Positions 53,329 through 62,817 are shown, numbered from the stretch's first letter. The stretch is 64,000 bases of DNA from Nisaea sp. (GCF_034670185.1 NZ_JAXMNY010000001.1:124001-188000); one strand, 5' to 3'. The notes: generated by a model not told the origin, from the letters alone. Program-made: numbers and translations.

Positions 53329-54051
53329 ATGATCGATATTGAGGATTATGGGCTGATGGAGCCCGGCAAGCTGAGAGCGGGAATCAATCTCGGGAATGTG
53401 CTGCTGGTGACAGGCACGACGGAAAGTGGGAATCCATCGGGAGTCTCGCCTGCGATCGCAGCGGCCATCGCCCGCAATTTCGGGTTCAGTATCTCCTATT
53501 GCACCTATCCTTCACCGGGCGCGGTGGCCGATGCTGTCGACCGGGACGAGTGGGATATTTGCTTGATTGCCGAGGACCCGAAGAGGGCGGAGACTATCGA
53601 GTTCTGTGGCGCCTATGCCGAGATCGAGGCGACCTACATGGTACCGGCCGGCTCGAAACTTACGAGCCTGGAAGAGGTGGACAAGCCGGGTGTACGGATC
53701 GCGGTATCAGACAGGTCCGCCTATGATCTCTATCTCAGCCGCGCCCTGAAGCATGCCGAACTTAAACGGGCACCCGGACTGAAGGCGGCGTTCGAGCTGT
53801 TTTGCGATCAGAAACTGGATGCATTGGCTGGGCTTCGTCCGGCTTTGCTGGAGAACGCGGCGAGCATGCCAGGCGCAAAAGTCATGGACGGGTCCTATAC
53901 GGCGGTTCGTCAGGCGGTCGGCGTGAAGCCAGGGAATCCGGCTTTCGCCAAGGCGGTAAAGCGTTTTGTATCGGACGCCAGATCGAATGGCCTGGTTGAT
54001 GGGCTGATTAACGAGTTCGGTCAGCGAGGGCGACTCTCGGTCGCATCCTAA
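53329..54051 (+). CDS. ABC-type periplasmic substrate-binding-like protein without signal peptide
   Basis: The 240-residue protein has the SBP_bac_3 (amino-acid binding) fold: LRAGINLGNVLLVTG, SGVSPAIAAAIARNFGFSISYCTYPSPGAVADAVDRDEWDICLIAEDPKRAETIEFCGAYAEIEATYMVPAGS, then SDRSAYDLYL. No signal peptide is visible from the likely start (53329, TTGGAGA) or from the extended start at 53275. No permease or ATPase gene is adjacent. It may act in the cytoplasm or be a sensor-type remnant. Confidence 0.8.
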   Translation: MIDIEDYGLMEPGKLRAGINLGNVLLVTGTTESGNPSGVSPAIAAAIARNFGFSISYCTYPSPGAVADAVDRDEWDICLIAEDPKRAETIEFCGAYAEIEATYMVPAGSKLTSLEEVDKPGVRIAVSDRSAYDLYLSRALKHAELKRAPGLKAAFELFCDQKLDALAGLRPALLENAASMPGAKVMDGSYTAVRQAVGVKPGNPAFAKAVKRFVSDARSNGLVDGLINEFGQRGRLSVAS

Positions 54052-54138
54052 ATTGAATTTCGACAATCCGGCTCTGGCCTCGAAACAGGCCTTCTGCTAG
54101 CGTCCGCTGCACCGCAATATAGCAACCGGATCGAGCCT

Positions 54139-55374
54139 ATGTCCGACCTCGAAACCCTTTCCGCAGCTTACCGGAACCTGAAATCCCGCAACCAGAACAT
54201 CGACATGACCCGAGGTAAGCCCTCGGCAGCCCAGCTCGATCTGGCAGCGGCCATGTTCGAGCTCGTCAGCAGTGACGACTGCAAAGGCGCGGACGGCACC
54301 GATTACCGCAATTACGGCATCCTCGCGGGTATCCCGGAAGCGCGCGGGCTGTTTGCGGAGCTGATGGAGACGATCCCGGATCTGGTGATTGCGGGCGGCA
54401 ACGGCAGCCTGCAGATGATGTATGACGCGCTTCTGGGCGCGGTCATGTTCGGTGTCCCGGGCGGTGACGGGCCCTGGAAAGACGCGAAGTTCCTTTGTCC
54501 GGTGCCGGGTTATGACCGGCATTTCGCCATTTGCGAGCGGCTCGGCATCGAGATGATCCCGGTCGAGATGCTGGATGACGGGCCGGACATGGATGCGGTC
54601 GAGACGCTGGTCGCCGAAGATGCGTCCATCAAGGGCATCTGGTGCGTGCCGAAATATTCCAACCCGACCGGCGCGGTCTATTCCGACCTGACGGTGGATC
54701 GGCTGGCGGCGATGAAATGCGCCGCGCCGGATTTCCGGATCATGTGGGACAATGCCTATGTGGTGCACCATCTGACCGGTGACATAGCGACGGTCAAAAA
54801 CATCCAGAAGGCGGCGGAAGCGGCGGGTAGTGCGGACCGTATCCTGACCTTTGTTTCGACCTCGAAGATCAGCCTTGCCGGTGGTGGCGTGGCGGCCATG
54901 TCCGCCTCCAAAATCAACATCGACGACCAGTTGGAGCGGATGTTCTATTCAAGCATCGGCCCGGACAAGATCAACCAGCTGCGCCACGTCCGGTTCTTCA
55001 AGGACACGGCCGGTGTCGCCGCGCATATGGTCAAACATGCAGCGATCATCGCGCCGAAATTCGCAGTCGTTGAAAAGGCCATGATCGCCGCCTTCGAAGG
55101 CACCGGGCTCGCTACCTGGACCAAGCCCGAGGGCGGCTATTTCGTCAGTGTGGATCTCGCCGACGGTTGCGCCGCGGAAACTGTGAAGCTCTGCGCTGAA
55201 GCAGGCGTGAAGCTTACGGCCTCCGGCGCCTGCTTCCCCTACGGCAACGACCCGCGCGACCGCAACATCCGCCTCGCCCCGACCATGCCGACGGTGGATG
55301 AGCTGGAGCGAGCGATGGAAGTGTTCTGCACCACGGCGAAGATGGTGTGTCTCAGAAAGAGGGCAGGCGGTTAA
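54139..55374 (+). CDS. MocR-type class I/II aminotransferase
   Basis: The 411-residue PLP enzyme fits the aspartate-aminotransferase-like PF12897 group: ETLSAAYRNLKSRNQNIDMTRGKPSAAQLDLA at the start, IWCVPKYSNPTGAVYSDLTVDRLAAM, FRIMWDNAYVVHHL with the PLP-ring Asp, and VSTSKISLAGGGVAAM with the Schiff-base Lys. RNIRLAPTMPTVDEL holds the carboxylate-binding Arg. It is a single gene ended by a hairpin shared with the convergent epimerase. The amino donor is not known. Confidence 0.93.
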   Translation: MSDLETLSAAYRNLKSRNQNIDMTRGKPSAAQLDLAAAMFELVSSDDCKGADGTDYRNYGILAGIPEARGLFAELMETIPDLVIAGGNGSLQMMYDALLGAVMFGVPGGDGPWKDAKFLCPVPGYDRHFAICERLGIEMIPVEMLDDGPDMDAVETLVAEDASIKGIWCVPKYSNPTGAVYSDLTVDRLAAMKCAAPDFRIMWDNAYVVHHLTGDIATVKNIQKAAEAAGSADRILTFVSTSKISLAGGGVAAMSASKINIDDQLERMFYSSIGPDKINQLRHVRFFKDTAGVAAHMVKHAAIIAPKFAVVEKAMIAAFEGTGLATWTKPEGGYFVSVDLADGCAAETVKLCAEAGVKLTASGACFPYGNDPRDRNIRLAPTMPTVDELERAMEVFCTTAKMVCLRKRAGG

Positions 55375-55385
55375 CCGTGTTCCGC

Positions 55386-55416
55386 CATTCCCGCAAAAGC
55401 GAGTTTTGCCGGAATG
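55386..55416. terminator. Bidirectional hairpin between convergent genes
   Basis: CATTCC-C-GCAAAA pairs with TTTTGC-C-GGAATG around GCGAG, with one C-C mismatch. It lies 12 bp after the aminotransferase stop and 13 bp before the epimerase stop. The ATTCCCGCNAAA form is a common dispersed terminator-like element in proteobacteria. Confidence 0.75.
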
Positions 55417-55428
55417 AGTACATGAGGC

Positions 55429-56415
55429 TTATCCCAGCCAATAGTCCTTGTAACTGTCCGCCCATTTCTTGAAATCGGCAAAGTTCCGCTCCGGGTTCAG
55501 ATCGGGTGACCAGCCAAGCGCTTCCTTCAGGCGGGCGCTGACCAGCAATTGCCGGTCCACGTCTCCATGCAGGTTCACCGTCGGCTCTTCATCCGGTTTG
55601 GCAAGGCGCCAGGAGAAGTCCGGATAACCGCCTGCCAGCAATTCGCACCAGTCCGCCGTGCTCCAGGGATCGGAGCAGCTGATGTTGAAGACGTCATAGG
55701 GGCGGCTCTCGCTGTTGATCAGACGGACCAGGGCGTCGGCGATGTCGCGGCTGTAGGTCCAGTCCCGCATATCCCGGTAACGCAGTGTGGCCTCGCCGCC
55801 TTTAAGTGCGATGAGGGACGCCTGCATCTGGGGGCTCAGCGTGTCGCGCAGCCCGCTGTCGACTTCCCAAGGGCCGAAGACGCCTGAAAGACGGACGCTG
55901 AACATGTCCATCCCCCAGAGCTCGGCGAGCCGGCGGGTGATGCATTCGGAGGCGAATTTCGTCGTCGAGTACATGTTGTGCGGCCAGGCCGGGAGGTCTT
56001 CTGACAAGGGTTTGTCACCGAAGGCCGTTGTGCCGTAGGCGGCAGTGGAGCCGACATTGATCACCCGCTTCAGCCCGGCATCGCGTGCAGCTTCCAGAGC
56101 GGCGGTGAACGCCATCAGGTTGACCTCTAGAATCGAGCGCGGGGCGTTGGCATCCCGTTCCGGGCCGGCAGTGATCGCGGCGGCGCAGAACATCCGGTCT
56201 ACCTTGTTTTCCTTCAGGGCGGAGAGGATGGCGCCGTCCTTGAGCGCATCGCCGACGGTTTCGACGACAGTGCCCGGATGCGTCTCGAAGGCGCGCTTGG
56301 CGGCAGCCGGGATCGGGCGCCGGTCGAACACGACGACGGTTTCGCCCTTCGCCAGCAATGCCTCCGCGATGTTGAGGCCGACAAAACCCGCGCCGCCCAA
56401 AATCAGCACTGCCAT
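55429..56415 (-). CDS. NAD-dependent epimerase/dehydratase family protein
   Basis: The 328-residue extended SDR has VLILGGAGFVGLNIAEALLAKGETVVVFDRRP at the N-terminus, NVGSTAAYGTTAFG with the catalytic Ser/Thr, and NMYSTTKFASECI giving Tyr and Lys. LSGVFGPWEVDSGLRDTLSP and RDMRDWTYSRDIADALVRLI are typical of nucleotide-sugar or related epimerases. The substrate is unknown. It is divergent from the deacetylase gene. Confidence 0.92.
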   Translation of the reverse strand: MAVLILGGAGFVGLNIAEALLAKGETVVVFDRRPIPAAAKRAFETHPGTVVETVGDALKDGAILSALKENKVDRMFCAAAITAGPERDANAPRSILEVNLMAFTAALEAARDAGLKRVINVGSTAAYGTTAFGDKPLSEDLPAWPHNMYSTTKFASECITRRLAELWGMDMFSVRLSGVFGPWEVDSGLRDTLSPQMQASLIALKGGEATLRYRDMRDWTYSRDIADALVRLINSESRPYDVFNISCSDPWSTADWCELLAGGYPDFSWRLAKPDEEPTVNLHGDVDRQLLVSARLKEALGWSPDLNPERNFADFKKWADSYKDYWLG

Positions 56416-56553
56416 TTCTCTCTCCAGTTCGCCCGTTGACTTGTAGGGGTGATCCTAATGCAGGTGGGTTTATTTCCAAGAAGTTCCAAAGGCATCGCAC
56501 CTTGGACGGTCACGCGCTAGTCTTCCCCGCGTATAGTTGGGGAGTTCAGGAGC

Positions 56554-57459
56554 ATGACTGCATATCCGCGCGACTTTGTCGGCTATGGGGCCAATCCGCC
56601 GGATCCGCACTGGCCTGGCGGGGCGCGTTTGGCGGTGAACTTTGTCGTCAATATCGAGGAGGGATCGGAATACTCGATTCATGACGGTGACGGGTTCTCC
56701 GAGTCCGGCCTGACGGAATCGCCGGGTTCGCCGAATATGCCGGGCAGCCGCGATCTCGCCGCAGAGTCGATGTTCGAGTATGGCAGCCGGGTCGGGTTCT
56801 GGCGGGTGCTGCGTCTGTTTCAGGAACGGGAAATGCCGGCCACCTTCTTCACCTGCGCTCTGGCGGTGGAGCGCAATGCGGAACTGGCGGCGGCAATCCG
56901 GTCCTCGGGTTTCGATATCTGTTGCCACGGATGGCGCTGGGAGGAGCACTTCAAACTTCAGCGTGACGAGGAACAGGAGCATATCCAGCGCGCCGTCGCT
57001 TCCTTGCAGAAGACACTCGGAGAGCGCCCGCTCGGCTGGTATTGCCGTCACGGCCCGGGGGAGGCGACGCGAGAGCTTCTGGTGGAAGAAGGCGGCTTTC
57101 TTTATGACAGCGACGCCTATAACGACGAGTTACCCTATTGGGTCGAAGTCGATGGCAACCCGCATCTCGTCGTGCCGTATTCCCTCACTCACAACGACTC
57201 GAAATTCTCACGGGGCTGGCTCAATACCGGCCAGCAGTTCTTCGAGTTTATCCGGGATGGCTTCGATATGCTGTATGCGGAGGGGGCGACGCAGCCGAAG
57301 ATGATGTCGATCGGTCTGCACACGCGGCTCATCGGCCATCCGGCACGGGCTGCCGGGTTGGCGCGCCTGCTCGATTACATCAAAGGGTTCGACGATGTCT
57401 GGGTCACGGGGCGGCTGAATATCGCCCGACACTGGTGGGAGCATCATCCATATCGCTGA
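56554..57459 (+). CDS. Polysaccharide deacetylase / PuuE-type allantoinase-like protein
   Basis: The 301-residue protein has the NodB fold in the cofactor-independent allantoinase (PuuE) subfamily style: YPRDFVGYGANPPDPHWPGGARLAVNFVVNIEEGSEYS at the start, EYGSRVGFWRVLRLFQEREMPATFFTCALAVERNAELA, DICCHGWRWEEHFKL and the C-terminal MMSIGLHTRLIGHPAR. A metal-free or metal NodB site may be made of the Asp/His residues, which I cannot settle by eye. Allantoin or a related amide is possible. No purine-degradation neighbours are present. Confidence 0.85.
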   Translation: MTAYPRDFVGYGANPPDPHWPGGARLAVNFVVNIEEGSEYSIHDGDGFSESGLTESPGSPNMPGSRDLAAESMFEYGSRVGFWRVLRLFQEREMPATFFTCALAVERNAELAAAIRSSGFDICCHGWRWEEHFKLQRDEEQEHIQRAVASLQKTLGERPLGWYCRHGPGEATRELLVEEGGFLYDSDAYNDELPYWVEVDGNPHLVVPYSLTHNDSKFSRGWLNTGQQFFEFIRDGFDMLYAEGATQPKMMSIGLHTRLIGHPARAAGLARLLDYIKGFDDVWVTGRLNIARHWWEHHPYR

Positions 57460-57502
57460 TTGGCAGCCGGATATAACCGGGCCCGGCCTCTAGTCGCGCA
57501 TA

Positions 57503-58135
57503 TCAGTCCGGCGCGTAGGCCTTCAGAAAGCTCTCCACAGCAGGGCCGACCGAATTTATCGCGTCTTCGGCTGTCCAGTCGCAGGAAGATGTGAACAGTC
57601 TCTGGATCATGAACGGGCCAGTTACAAAGCCCTGAAAGTGCGCCGCAGCCATCGCCGGGTCGGTTTTCCTCAGCAGGCCCTCGTCCTGCATTTTCCCTAT
57701 ATAGCCCGCGAGTTCGTTGCGCATCTTGCCAGGACCTTCATTCCAGAAGGTTTCCCCGATCAGTGGAAACTGCTCGGCCTCCGCGATCACGGTGCGCATC
57801 AATCGTAGTTTTTCGGGGTTGTTCACTTTCGCCAGGATCAGAAGTGCACAATCAGTCAGTACTTCGCGAAGCGTCCCGGAATAATCGATGTCATCGGAAT
57901 TGGGCTCGCCGAAACCGGCGCACATTCCCCCCATGACAGTGCAAAACAGGTGCTCCTTGCTATCGAAGTAGCTGTACACCGTGCGCTTGGAGACATTGGC
58001 TTCCGCGGCAACCTTGTCCATCGAGGTAACTTCATACCCCTGTTCCGTGAAAAGTTTGCAGGCAGCATCAACGATTTGTCGCTGTTTTTCGGTTAACGGC
58101 TCGCTGTCCGGAAAATTCTGATCGATTTTTACCAT
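57503..58135 (-). CDS. TetR/AcrR family transcriptional regulator
   Basis: The 210-residue protein has the TetR helix-turn-helix KQRQIVDAACKLFTEQGYEVTSMDKVAAEANVSKRTVYSYFDSKEHLFCTVM (about residues 18-68) and a C-terminal domain of the TetR_C_7-like kind (RTVIAEAEQFPLIGETFWNEGPGKMRNELAGYI). It is divergent from the RND exporter operon across 112 bp that carry an inverted repeat, and probably represses it. The ligand is unknown. Confidence 0.93.
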   Translation of the reverse strand: MVKIDQNFPDSEPLTEKQRQIVDAACKLFTEQGYEVTSMDKVAAEANVSKRTVYSYFDSKEHLFCTVMGGMCAGFGEPNSDDIDYSGTLREVLTDCALLILAKVNNPEKLRLMRTVIAEAEQFPLIGETFWNEGPGKMRNELAGYIGKMQDEGLLRKTDPAMAAAHFQGFVTGPFMIQRLFTSSCDWTAEDAINSVGPAVESFLKAYAPD

Positions 58136-58173
58136 GAGTCCTTGAAGTCTCTCGGTACACCGCTAAGTTTACG

Positions 58174-58189
58174 TACACTGCACGGTGTA
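58174..58189. promoter_or_regulatory. Inverted repeat, probable TetR operator
   Basis: TACAC-TGCACG-GTGTA is a 16-bp inverted repeat between the TetR gene and the RND operon. A wider TACACCG (58156) pairs with CGGTGTA (58183). The site lies about 40-60 bp before each start codon. Confidence 0.6.
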
Positions 58190-58247
58190 GTATAGTTTTT
58201 AACACCTAAGAGACAGTAGCACGTTCTCTGAGTCGTAGGAGGGGCCG

Positions 58248-60620
58248 ATGTCGGACGTACGTTCCGGGGATTCCGCTATACGGAAGGCCGGGTGGGCAGC
58301 GAAATATGCCCTCTGGGTCATTCGCTGGCGTTGGGCGGTTATCGCCGTCTCGATTTTGCTAACACTGGGGGCGGGCTTCGGCGGCCAGTTCCTTTCCTTT
58401 TCCACTGACTACCGTGTCTTCTTCAGTAAGGAAAATCCGCAACTTCAGGCGTTTGAATCGCTGCAGCGGGTGTTCAACAAGGAAGACAATATCTCCCTGG
58501 TGCTGCAGCCGAAGAATGGCGATGTGTTCCAGGCTGACATGCTTGCCGCTATCCGGGACCTGACGGAGCAATCCTGGCAGGTACCCTTCGCAACGCGGGT
58601 CGACAGTATCTCCAATTTCCAGAACAGCACGGCGGAAGAAGACGATCTGATCGTTGACGATCTGGTGCCGGCTGGAAGTCCGCTCGATGCCTCCGATCTG
58701 CAGCGTATTCGCGCGGCGGCGATGACCGAGCCGCTGTTGCGGGACCGGATCATTTCCCCGGACGCCCGGACAACAATGGTCAACATCACCATCACGCTGC
58801 CCCAGAAGGAGCTGACGGAGGTGCCGGAGGCGATGGCCCATGTCGACAGACTGGTCGCTGATTTCCGGGCCGACAATCCGAACATCACTCTGGCAATCAC
58901 CGGCTCGGTGGCGCTCAACAACAGTTTCTCGGTTTCCGCCCAGAACGACATGCAGACCCTCATCCCGCTGATGTACGGGGTTCTGCTGCTGGTCATGGCA
59001 GTGCTTCTGCGTTCCATCTCGGGAACTTTCGCGACTCTTCTGGTAATCGCATTCTCGGCCATGACGGCAATGGGGTTGGCCGGCTGGCTCGGTATTCAGC
59101 TGACACCGCCGTCGGTCACGGCGCCGACCATCATTCTGACTTTGGCCATCGCGGATTCCGTCCATGTGTTGATCAGCATGTTCCATGGCATGAGGCGCGG
59201 GATGACGAAGCGGGATGCTCTGGTGGAGAGTCTTCGGGTGAATTTCCAGCCGGTCTTCCTGACCAGTCTGACCACCATGATCGGCTTCATGTCGCTGAAT
59301 TTTTCCGATGCGCCACCGTTTCGGGATCTTGGCAATATCACGGCAATGGGTGTCGGGGCGGCCTGGTTTTTCTCCATCGCCTTCCTGCCGGCCCTGATGG
59401 CGGTGCTGCCGGTGCGGATCAAGCAGCGGGAGGAACATGAAAGCGTGGCCATGGAGCGGCTGGCGGAATTCGTCATCCGGCGCCGTGGCCCGATCATGAT
59501 CGGTACGCTCGCCCTTGTTGCCGGACTTGTGGCCTTTATTCCGAAGATCGAGTTGAACGATCAGTTCGTGAAGTATTTTGACAAGAGCATCCAGTTCAGG
59601 AACGACACGGACTGGGCGACGGATAATCTCTCCGGAATTTATCAGGCCCAGTGGAGCATTCCGGCGGCCGAGAGCGGCGGGATCTCCGATCCCGATTATC
59701 TCCGCCGTCTCGAGGATTTCACGCAGTTCCTGAGGGTGCGCGGTGAGGTCGTCCACGTCCTCACGTTGACCGATATCTTCAAGCGCCTGAACAAGAATAT
59801 GCATGGCGACGATCCGGACTGGTACAAACTGCCGGACGAGCGGGATCTTGCCGCGCAGTATCTGTTGTTGTTCGAGATGTCCCTGCCGTTCGGACTCGAC
59901 CTGAATAATCAGGTGAATGTCGACAAGTCGGCGGTCCGGGTCATCGCCACGCTGGAGAACATCACCACCAACGAGCTCCGGGCGCTGGACGAGGAAGCCT
60001 CGGCCTGGCTCCAGGATCATTTCCCGAGCGCGGCCGAAACCCGGGCCTCTGGGCCGTTCGTCATGTTCGCCTATATTGCCAAGCGCAATATCGAGGGCAT
60101 GCTGACCGGTACTTTCTTCGCCTTCCTGCTGATCTCCGCAACGCTGACCATCGCGCTTCGGAGCATGAAGCTCGGCGCCATTTCTCTGGCTCCAAACCTT
60201 GTGCCCGCGGCCATGGCCTTCGGGATCTGGGGGCTGACAGTCGGCGAAGTCGGCATGGCGTCCTCGGTCGTGACCGCGACCAGCCTCGGGATCATCGTCG
60301 ATGCGACGGTGCATTTCCTCTCGAAATACCGGCGCGCCCGGGTCGAGCGGGGCGAGGATGCGGAGGACGCGGTGCGTTATGCCTTCTCGACGGTCGGCAC
60401 GGCGCTCTGGGTCACCACCGCCATCCTGGTCGCCGGGTTCGCGGTGCTCTCTCTCTCCACTTTCAAGATCAACGGGTCCATGGGGATGCTGACCGCGATC
60501 ACGCTGGTCATGGCCATCATCATCGACTTCCTCCTGTTGCCGGCCATGCTGCTGTTGCTCGATGGCCGGCGCAAAGACCGGGACGCCGGACAGGCGCCCC
60601 TTGCTCAAGCTGCGGAGTAA
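58248..60620 (+). CDS. RND/MMPL-family exporter
   Basis: The 790-residue protein has two repeats, each a membrane helix, a large periplasmic loop and five further helices, as in MMPL/HpnN-type RND proteins. Helix 1 is WAVIAVSILLTLGAGFGGQF. The first cluster has VTAPTIILTLAIADSVHVLISMFHGMRRG with the Asp of the proton relay. The second has VVTATSLGIIVDATVHFLSKYRRARVERG. It likely exports a lipid or hydrophobic compound. It is followed after 4 bp by an outer-membrane lipoprotein-sorting-like gene. Frame supported by a GGAGG site. Confidence 0.95.
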   Translation: MSDVRSGDSAIRKAGWAAKYALWVIRWRWAVIAVSILLTLGAGFGGQFLSFSTDYRVFFSKENPQLQAFESLQRVFNKEDNISLVLQPKNGDVFQADMLAAIRDLTEQSWQVPFATRVDSISNFQNSTAEEDDLIVDDLVPAGSPLDASDLQRIRAAAMTEPLLRDRIISPDARTTMVNITITLPQKELTEVPEAMAHVDRLVADFRADNPNITLAITGSVALNNSFSVSAQNDMQTLIPLMYGVLLLVMAVLLRSISGTFATLLVIAFSAMTAMGLAGWLGIQLTPPSVTAPTIILTLAIADSVHVLISMFHGMRRGMTKRDALVESLRVNFQPVFLTSLTTMIGFMSLNFSDAPPFRDLGNITAMGVGAAWFFSIAFLPALMAVLPVRIKQREEHESVAMERLAEFVIRRRGPIMIGTLALVAGLVAFIPKIELNDQFVKYFDKSIQFRNDTDWATDNLSGIYQAQWSIPAAESGGISDPDYLRRLEDFTQFLRVRGEVVHVLTLTDIFKRLNKNMHGDDPDWYKLPDERDLAAQYLLLFEMSLPFGLDLNNQVNVDKSAVRVIATLENITTNELRALDEEASAWLQDHFPSAAETRASGPFVMFAYIAKRNIEGMLTGTFFAFLLISATLTIALRSMKLGAISLAPNLVPAAMAFGIWGLTVGEVGMASSVVTATSLGIIVDATVHFLSKYRRARVERGEDAEDAVRYAFSTVGTALWVTTAILVAGFAVLSLSTFKINGSMGMLTAITLVMAIIIDFLLLPAMLLLLDGRRKDRDAGQAPLAQAAE

Positions 60621-60624
60621 GAAA

Positions 60625-61437
60625 ATGGGAAAACTTCAGCGCATTCTTGCCTTGGCGGTGCTTGCCATCAGCCCGATGCTGCAATCCGCCTACGCGGAAA
60701 CGCCACAAGAGAAGGGGCGAGCGATTGCCGAGGAGACCGACCGGCGGGATCTCGGTTGGGGCGACAGCGATGTCGTGATGTCGATGATCCTGCGCAACGC
60801 CGAGGGAGAGAGCAGCGTCCGTGAATTACGGCTCCGCTCCCTCGAAGTGCCGGAGCGGGGCGTCGGAGACAAGAGCATCACGGTGTTCGACAAGCCGAGG
60901 GATATCGAGGGGACGGCCTTTCTCTCGCACACCAGGATCCTGGACCCGGACGACCAGTGGCTTTACCTGCCGGCCCTGAAGCGGGTGAAACGGATCTCGT
61001 CCAAGAACAAGTCCGGTCCCTTTGTCGGCTCCGAGTTTGCCTATGAGGACCTGGTGAGCCAGGAAGTCGACCGGTACGACTACACATGGCTGCGGGACGA
61101 GAATTGCGGCGAAGCGGCGCCAACCAGGGAGTGCTTCGTTGTCGAGCGCACGCCGCTCTATGAGCATTCTGGCTATACCAAACAGATCTCCTGGGTGGAC
61201 AACCAGGATTATCAGCCGCGCAAGATCGAGTTCTACGATCGTAAGGATGCCCTGCTGAAGACCCTGCTGATGCTCGACTACAAGCAGTATCAGGCTCGCT
61301 ACTGGCGCACCCACCGGATGGACATGACCAACCACCAGACCGGCAAGTCCACCACCCTGACCTTCGAGGATTACAGCTTCAAGGTTGGGCTCTCGGAGGA
61401 TGATTTCGAAAAGAACAGGCTGAAGCGCGTCAGATGA
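60625..61437 (+). CDS. Outer membrane lipoprotein-sorting-like (LolA fold) protein
   Basis: The 270-residue protein (ATG at 60625) has a signal peptide (LQRILALAVLAISPMLQSAYAET) and the LolA/DUF1329-like pattern common beside MMPL exporters: DVVMSMILRNAEGESSVRELRLRSLE, RILDPDDQWLYLPALKRVKRISSKNKSGPFVGSEFAYEDL and KIEFYDRKDALLKTLLMLDYK. It would carry lipid across the periplasm for the upstream exporter. It ends with an ATGA overlap to the barrel gene. Confidence 0.92.
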   Translation: MGKLQRILALAVLAISPMLQSAYAETPQEKGRAIAEETDRRDLGWGDSDVVMSMILRNAEGESSVRELRLRSLEVPERGVGDKSITVFDKPRDIEGTAFLSHTRILDPDDQWLYLPALKRVKRISSKNKSGPFVGSEFAYEDLVSQEVDRYDYTWLRDENCGEAAPTRECFVVERTPLYEHSGYTKQISWVDNQDYQPRKIEFYDRKDALLKTLLMLDYKQYQARYWRTHRMDMTNHQTGKSTTLTFEDYSFKVGLSEDDFEKNRLKRVR

Positions 61438-62651
61438 TCAGAGGCGTCAGGTTTGCGGCGGCGGGGCTGTGCCTCGCCGCCAGCGCTCAGTCCGCTCTGG
61501 CGGAAGAGCCGAATATAGAAACCAGTTTGGAGCTCGGCATGGAGCTTCGGTTGTTCCCGGATGACCCGGCCTTCGGGTCGCAGCGTAACAGGGCCGTCAG
61601 TCCATCTTTTTATCTGGAGCCGGAACTCTCTGCGGATTGGAACGGAGGAGACGACCGTCTCTCGCTGGTGCCCTATGCCCGTGTCGACCGGGACGATGAC
61701 AGCCGCACTCATGTCGATCTTCGGGAGGCCAACTGGCTGCATATCGGAGACGGCTACGATCTTGTGGTTGGCGCGGACAAGGTGTTCTGGGGCGTCACCG
61801 AGTCCCGTCATCTGGTGGATATCATCAACCAGAGCGACGGGGTTGAGGATGTGGATCTGGAAGACAAACTCGGCCAGCCGATGGTCCAGCTTGCGGTGCC
61901 GAGTGATCTGGGGACATTCAGCTTATTCGTCATGCCCTATTTCCGTGAGCGTACCTTCCCCGATGCGGATGCCCGGCTGAGCGGCGGCGTGCGTGTCGCT
62001 GGCGATGCGCAGTACGACTCGCCTGCGGAGGAGTTCCACCCGGACCTTGCCGTCCGCTGGTCCCAGGTGATCGGCGATTTCGATGTTGGGTTGTCGCATT
62101 TCCACGGCACCAGCCGCGAGCCGCGCCTGCTCGCGCTCGATCCCGCCAATCCGTCCAACCTGACCCCGTATTACGACCAGATCGACCAGACCGGGCTGGA
62201 TCTGCAATACACCACCGATGCCTGGCTCTGGAAACTGGAGGCCATCGGGAGGGGCGGCCACGGGGACTATTTCCCCGCCGCTGTCGCCGGGTTCGAATAT
62301 ACACTCTTCGGCATTCGCGGTAGTGACATGGATCTCGGGTTTCTGGCCGAATATCAGTATGACGGCCGGGACGAGCATGGCAGTGCGCCGGGCACGCTCG
62401 CCAACAACGACACTTTCGTTGGCACGCGGTTGACCTTCAACGATGTGGACGACACCTCGGTCCTTGCCGGGGCTGTGGTCGATAACGAAGATGGCTCGAC
62501 CCTGCTGTCCCTGGAGGCAGAGCGCCGGATCGGGGATGCCTGGAAGGTGGAGGCGGTTGCCCGTTTCTTTCTCAATGCCGACCGGGAGAATGCCCTCAAG
62601 GCGCTGGAGCGTGACGATTTCGTCAGTCTGACCCTGATCCGTTATTTCTGA
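61434..62651 (+). CDS. Outer-membrane beta-barrel protein of the RND operon
   Basis: The 405-residue protein has a signal peptide (VRFAAAGLCLAASAQSALAEEP) and alternating strands ending in a terminal aromatic (DDFVSLTLIRYF), the sign of an outer-membrane barrel. ANWLHIGDGYDLVVGADKVFWGVTESRHLVDIINQ is a block seen in proteins that accompany MMPL/LolA-type operons. Its start overlaps the preceding stop (ATGA). Together, inner-membrane exporter, periplasmic carrier and barrel could form a trans-envelope lipid path. Confidence 0.88.
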   Translation: MIRGVRFAAAGLCLAASAQSALAEEPNIETSLELGMELRLFPDDPAFGSQRNRAVSPSFYLEPELSADWNGGDDRLSLVPYARVDRDDDSRTHVDLREANWLHIGDGYDLVVGADKVFWGVTESRHLVDIINQSDGVEDVDLEDKLGQPMVQLAVPSDLGTFSLFVMPYFRERTFPDADARLSGGVRVAGDAQYDSPAEEFHPDLAVRWSQVIGDFDVGLSHFHGTSREPRLLALDPANPSNLTPYYDQIDQTGLDLQYTTDAWLWKLEAIGRGGHGDYFPAAVAGFEYTLFGIRGSDMDLGFLAEYQYDGRDEHGSAPGTLANNDTFVGTRLTFNDVDDTSVLAGAVVDNEDGSTLLSLEAERRIGDAWKVEAVARFFLNADRENALKALERDDFVSLTLIRYF

Positions 62652-62817
62652 GGTGCGGCCTGCAGGACTATGCCGCCGGTTTCACCGCAGAAAGCATGGC
62701 GTGGCCGGCGACGCAGCTTCGCAGGCCGGCAAGGATGAAGACGCCCTCGGGGGTGAGGATACGGACGTTCAGCTGTCATTCCGTTCCACATGTCGCATCT
62801 GCCGGATAGAGATCGGA

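Noticed and set aside
58359..60608. Long minus-strand open frame (749 codons) opposite the RND gene
   Set aside because: Antisense shadow in GC-rich DNA; composition is Arg/His/Gln/Asp-rich without hydrophobic structure, while the plus strand encodes a clear MMPL protein.
62658..62780. Minus-strand fragment reading RILTPEGVFILAGLRSCVAGH
   Set aside because: It looks slightly protein-like but is preceded by a stop, has no start or ribosome site, and matches nothing I know. It could be a gene remnant, but the evidence is too thin.
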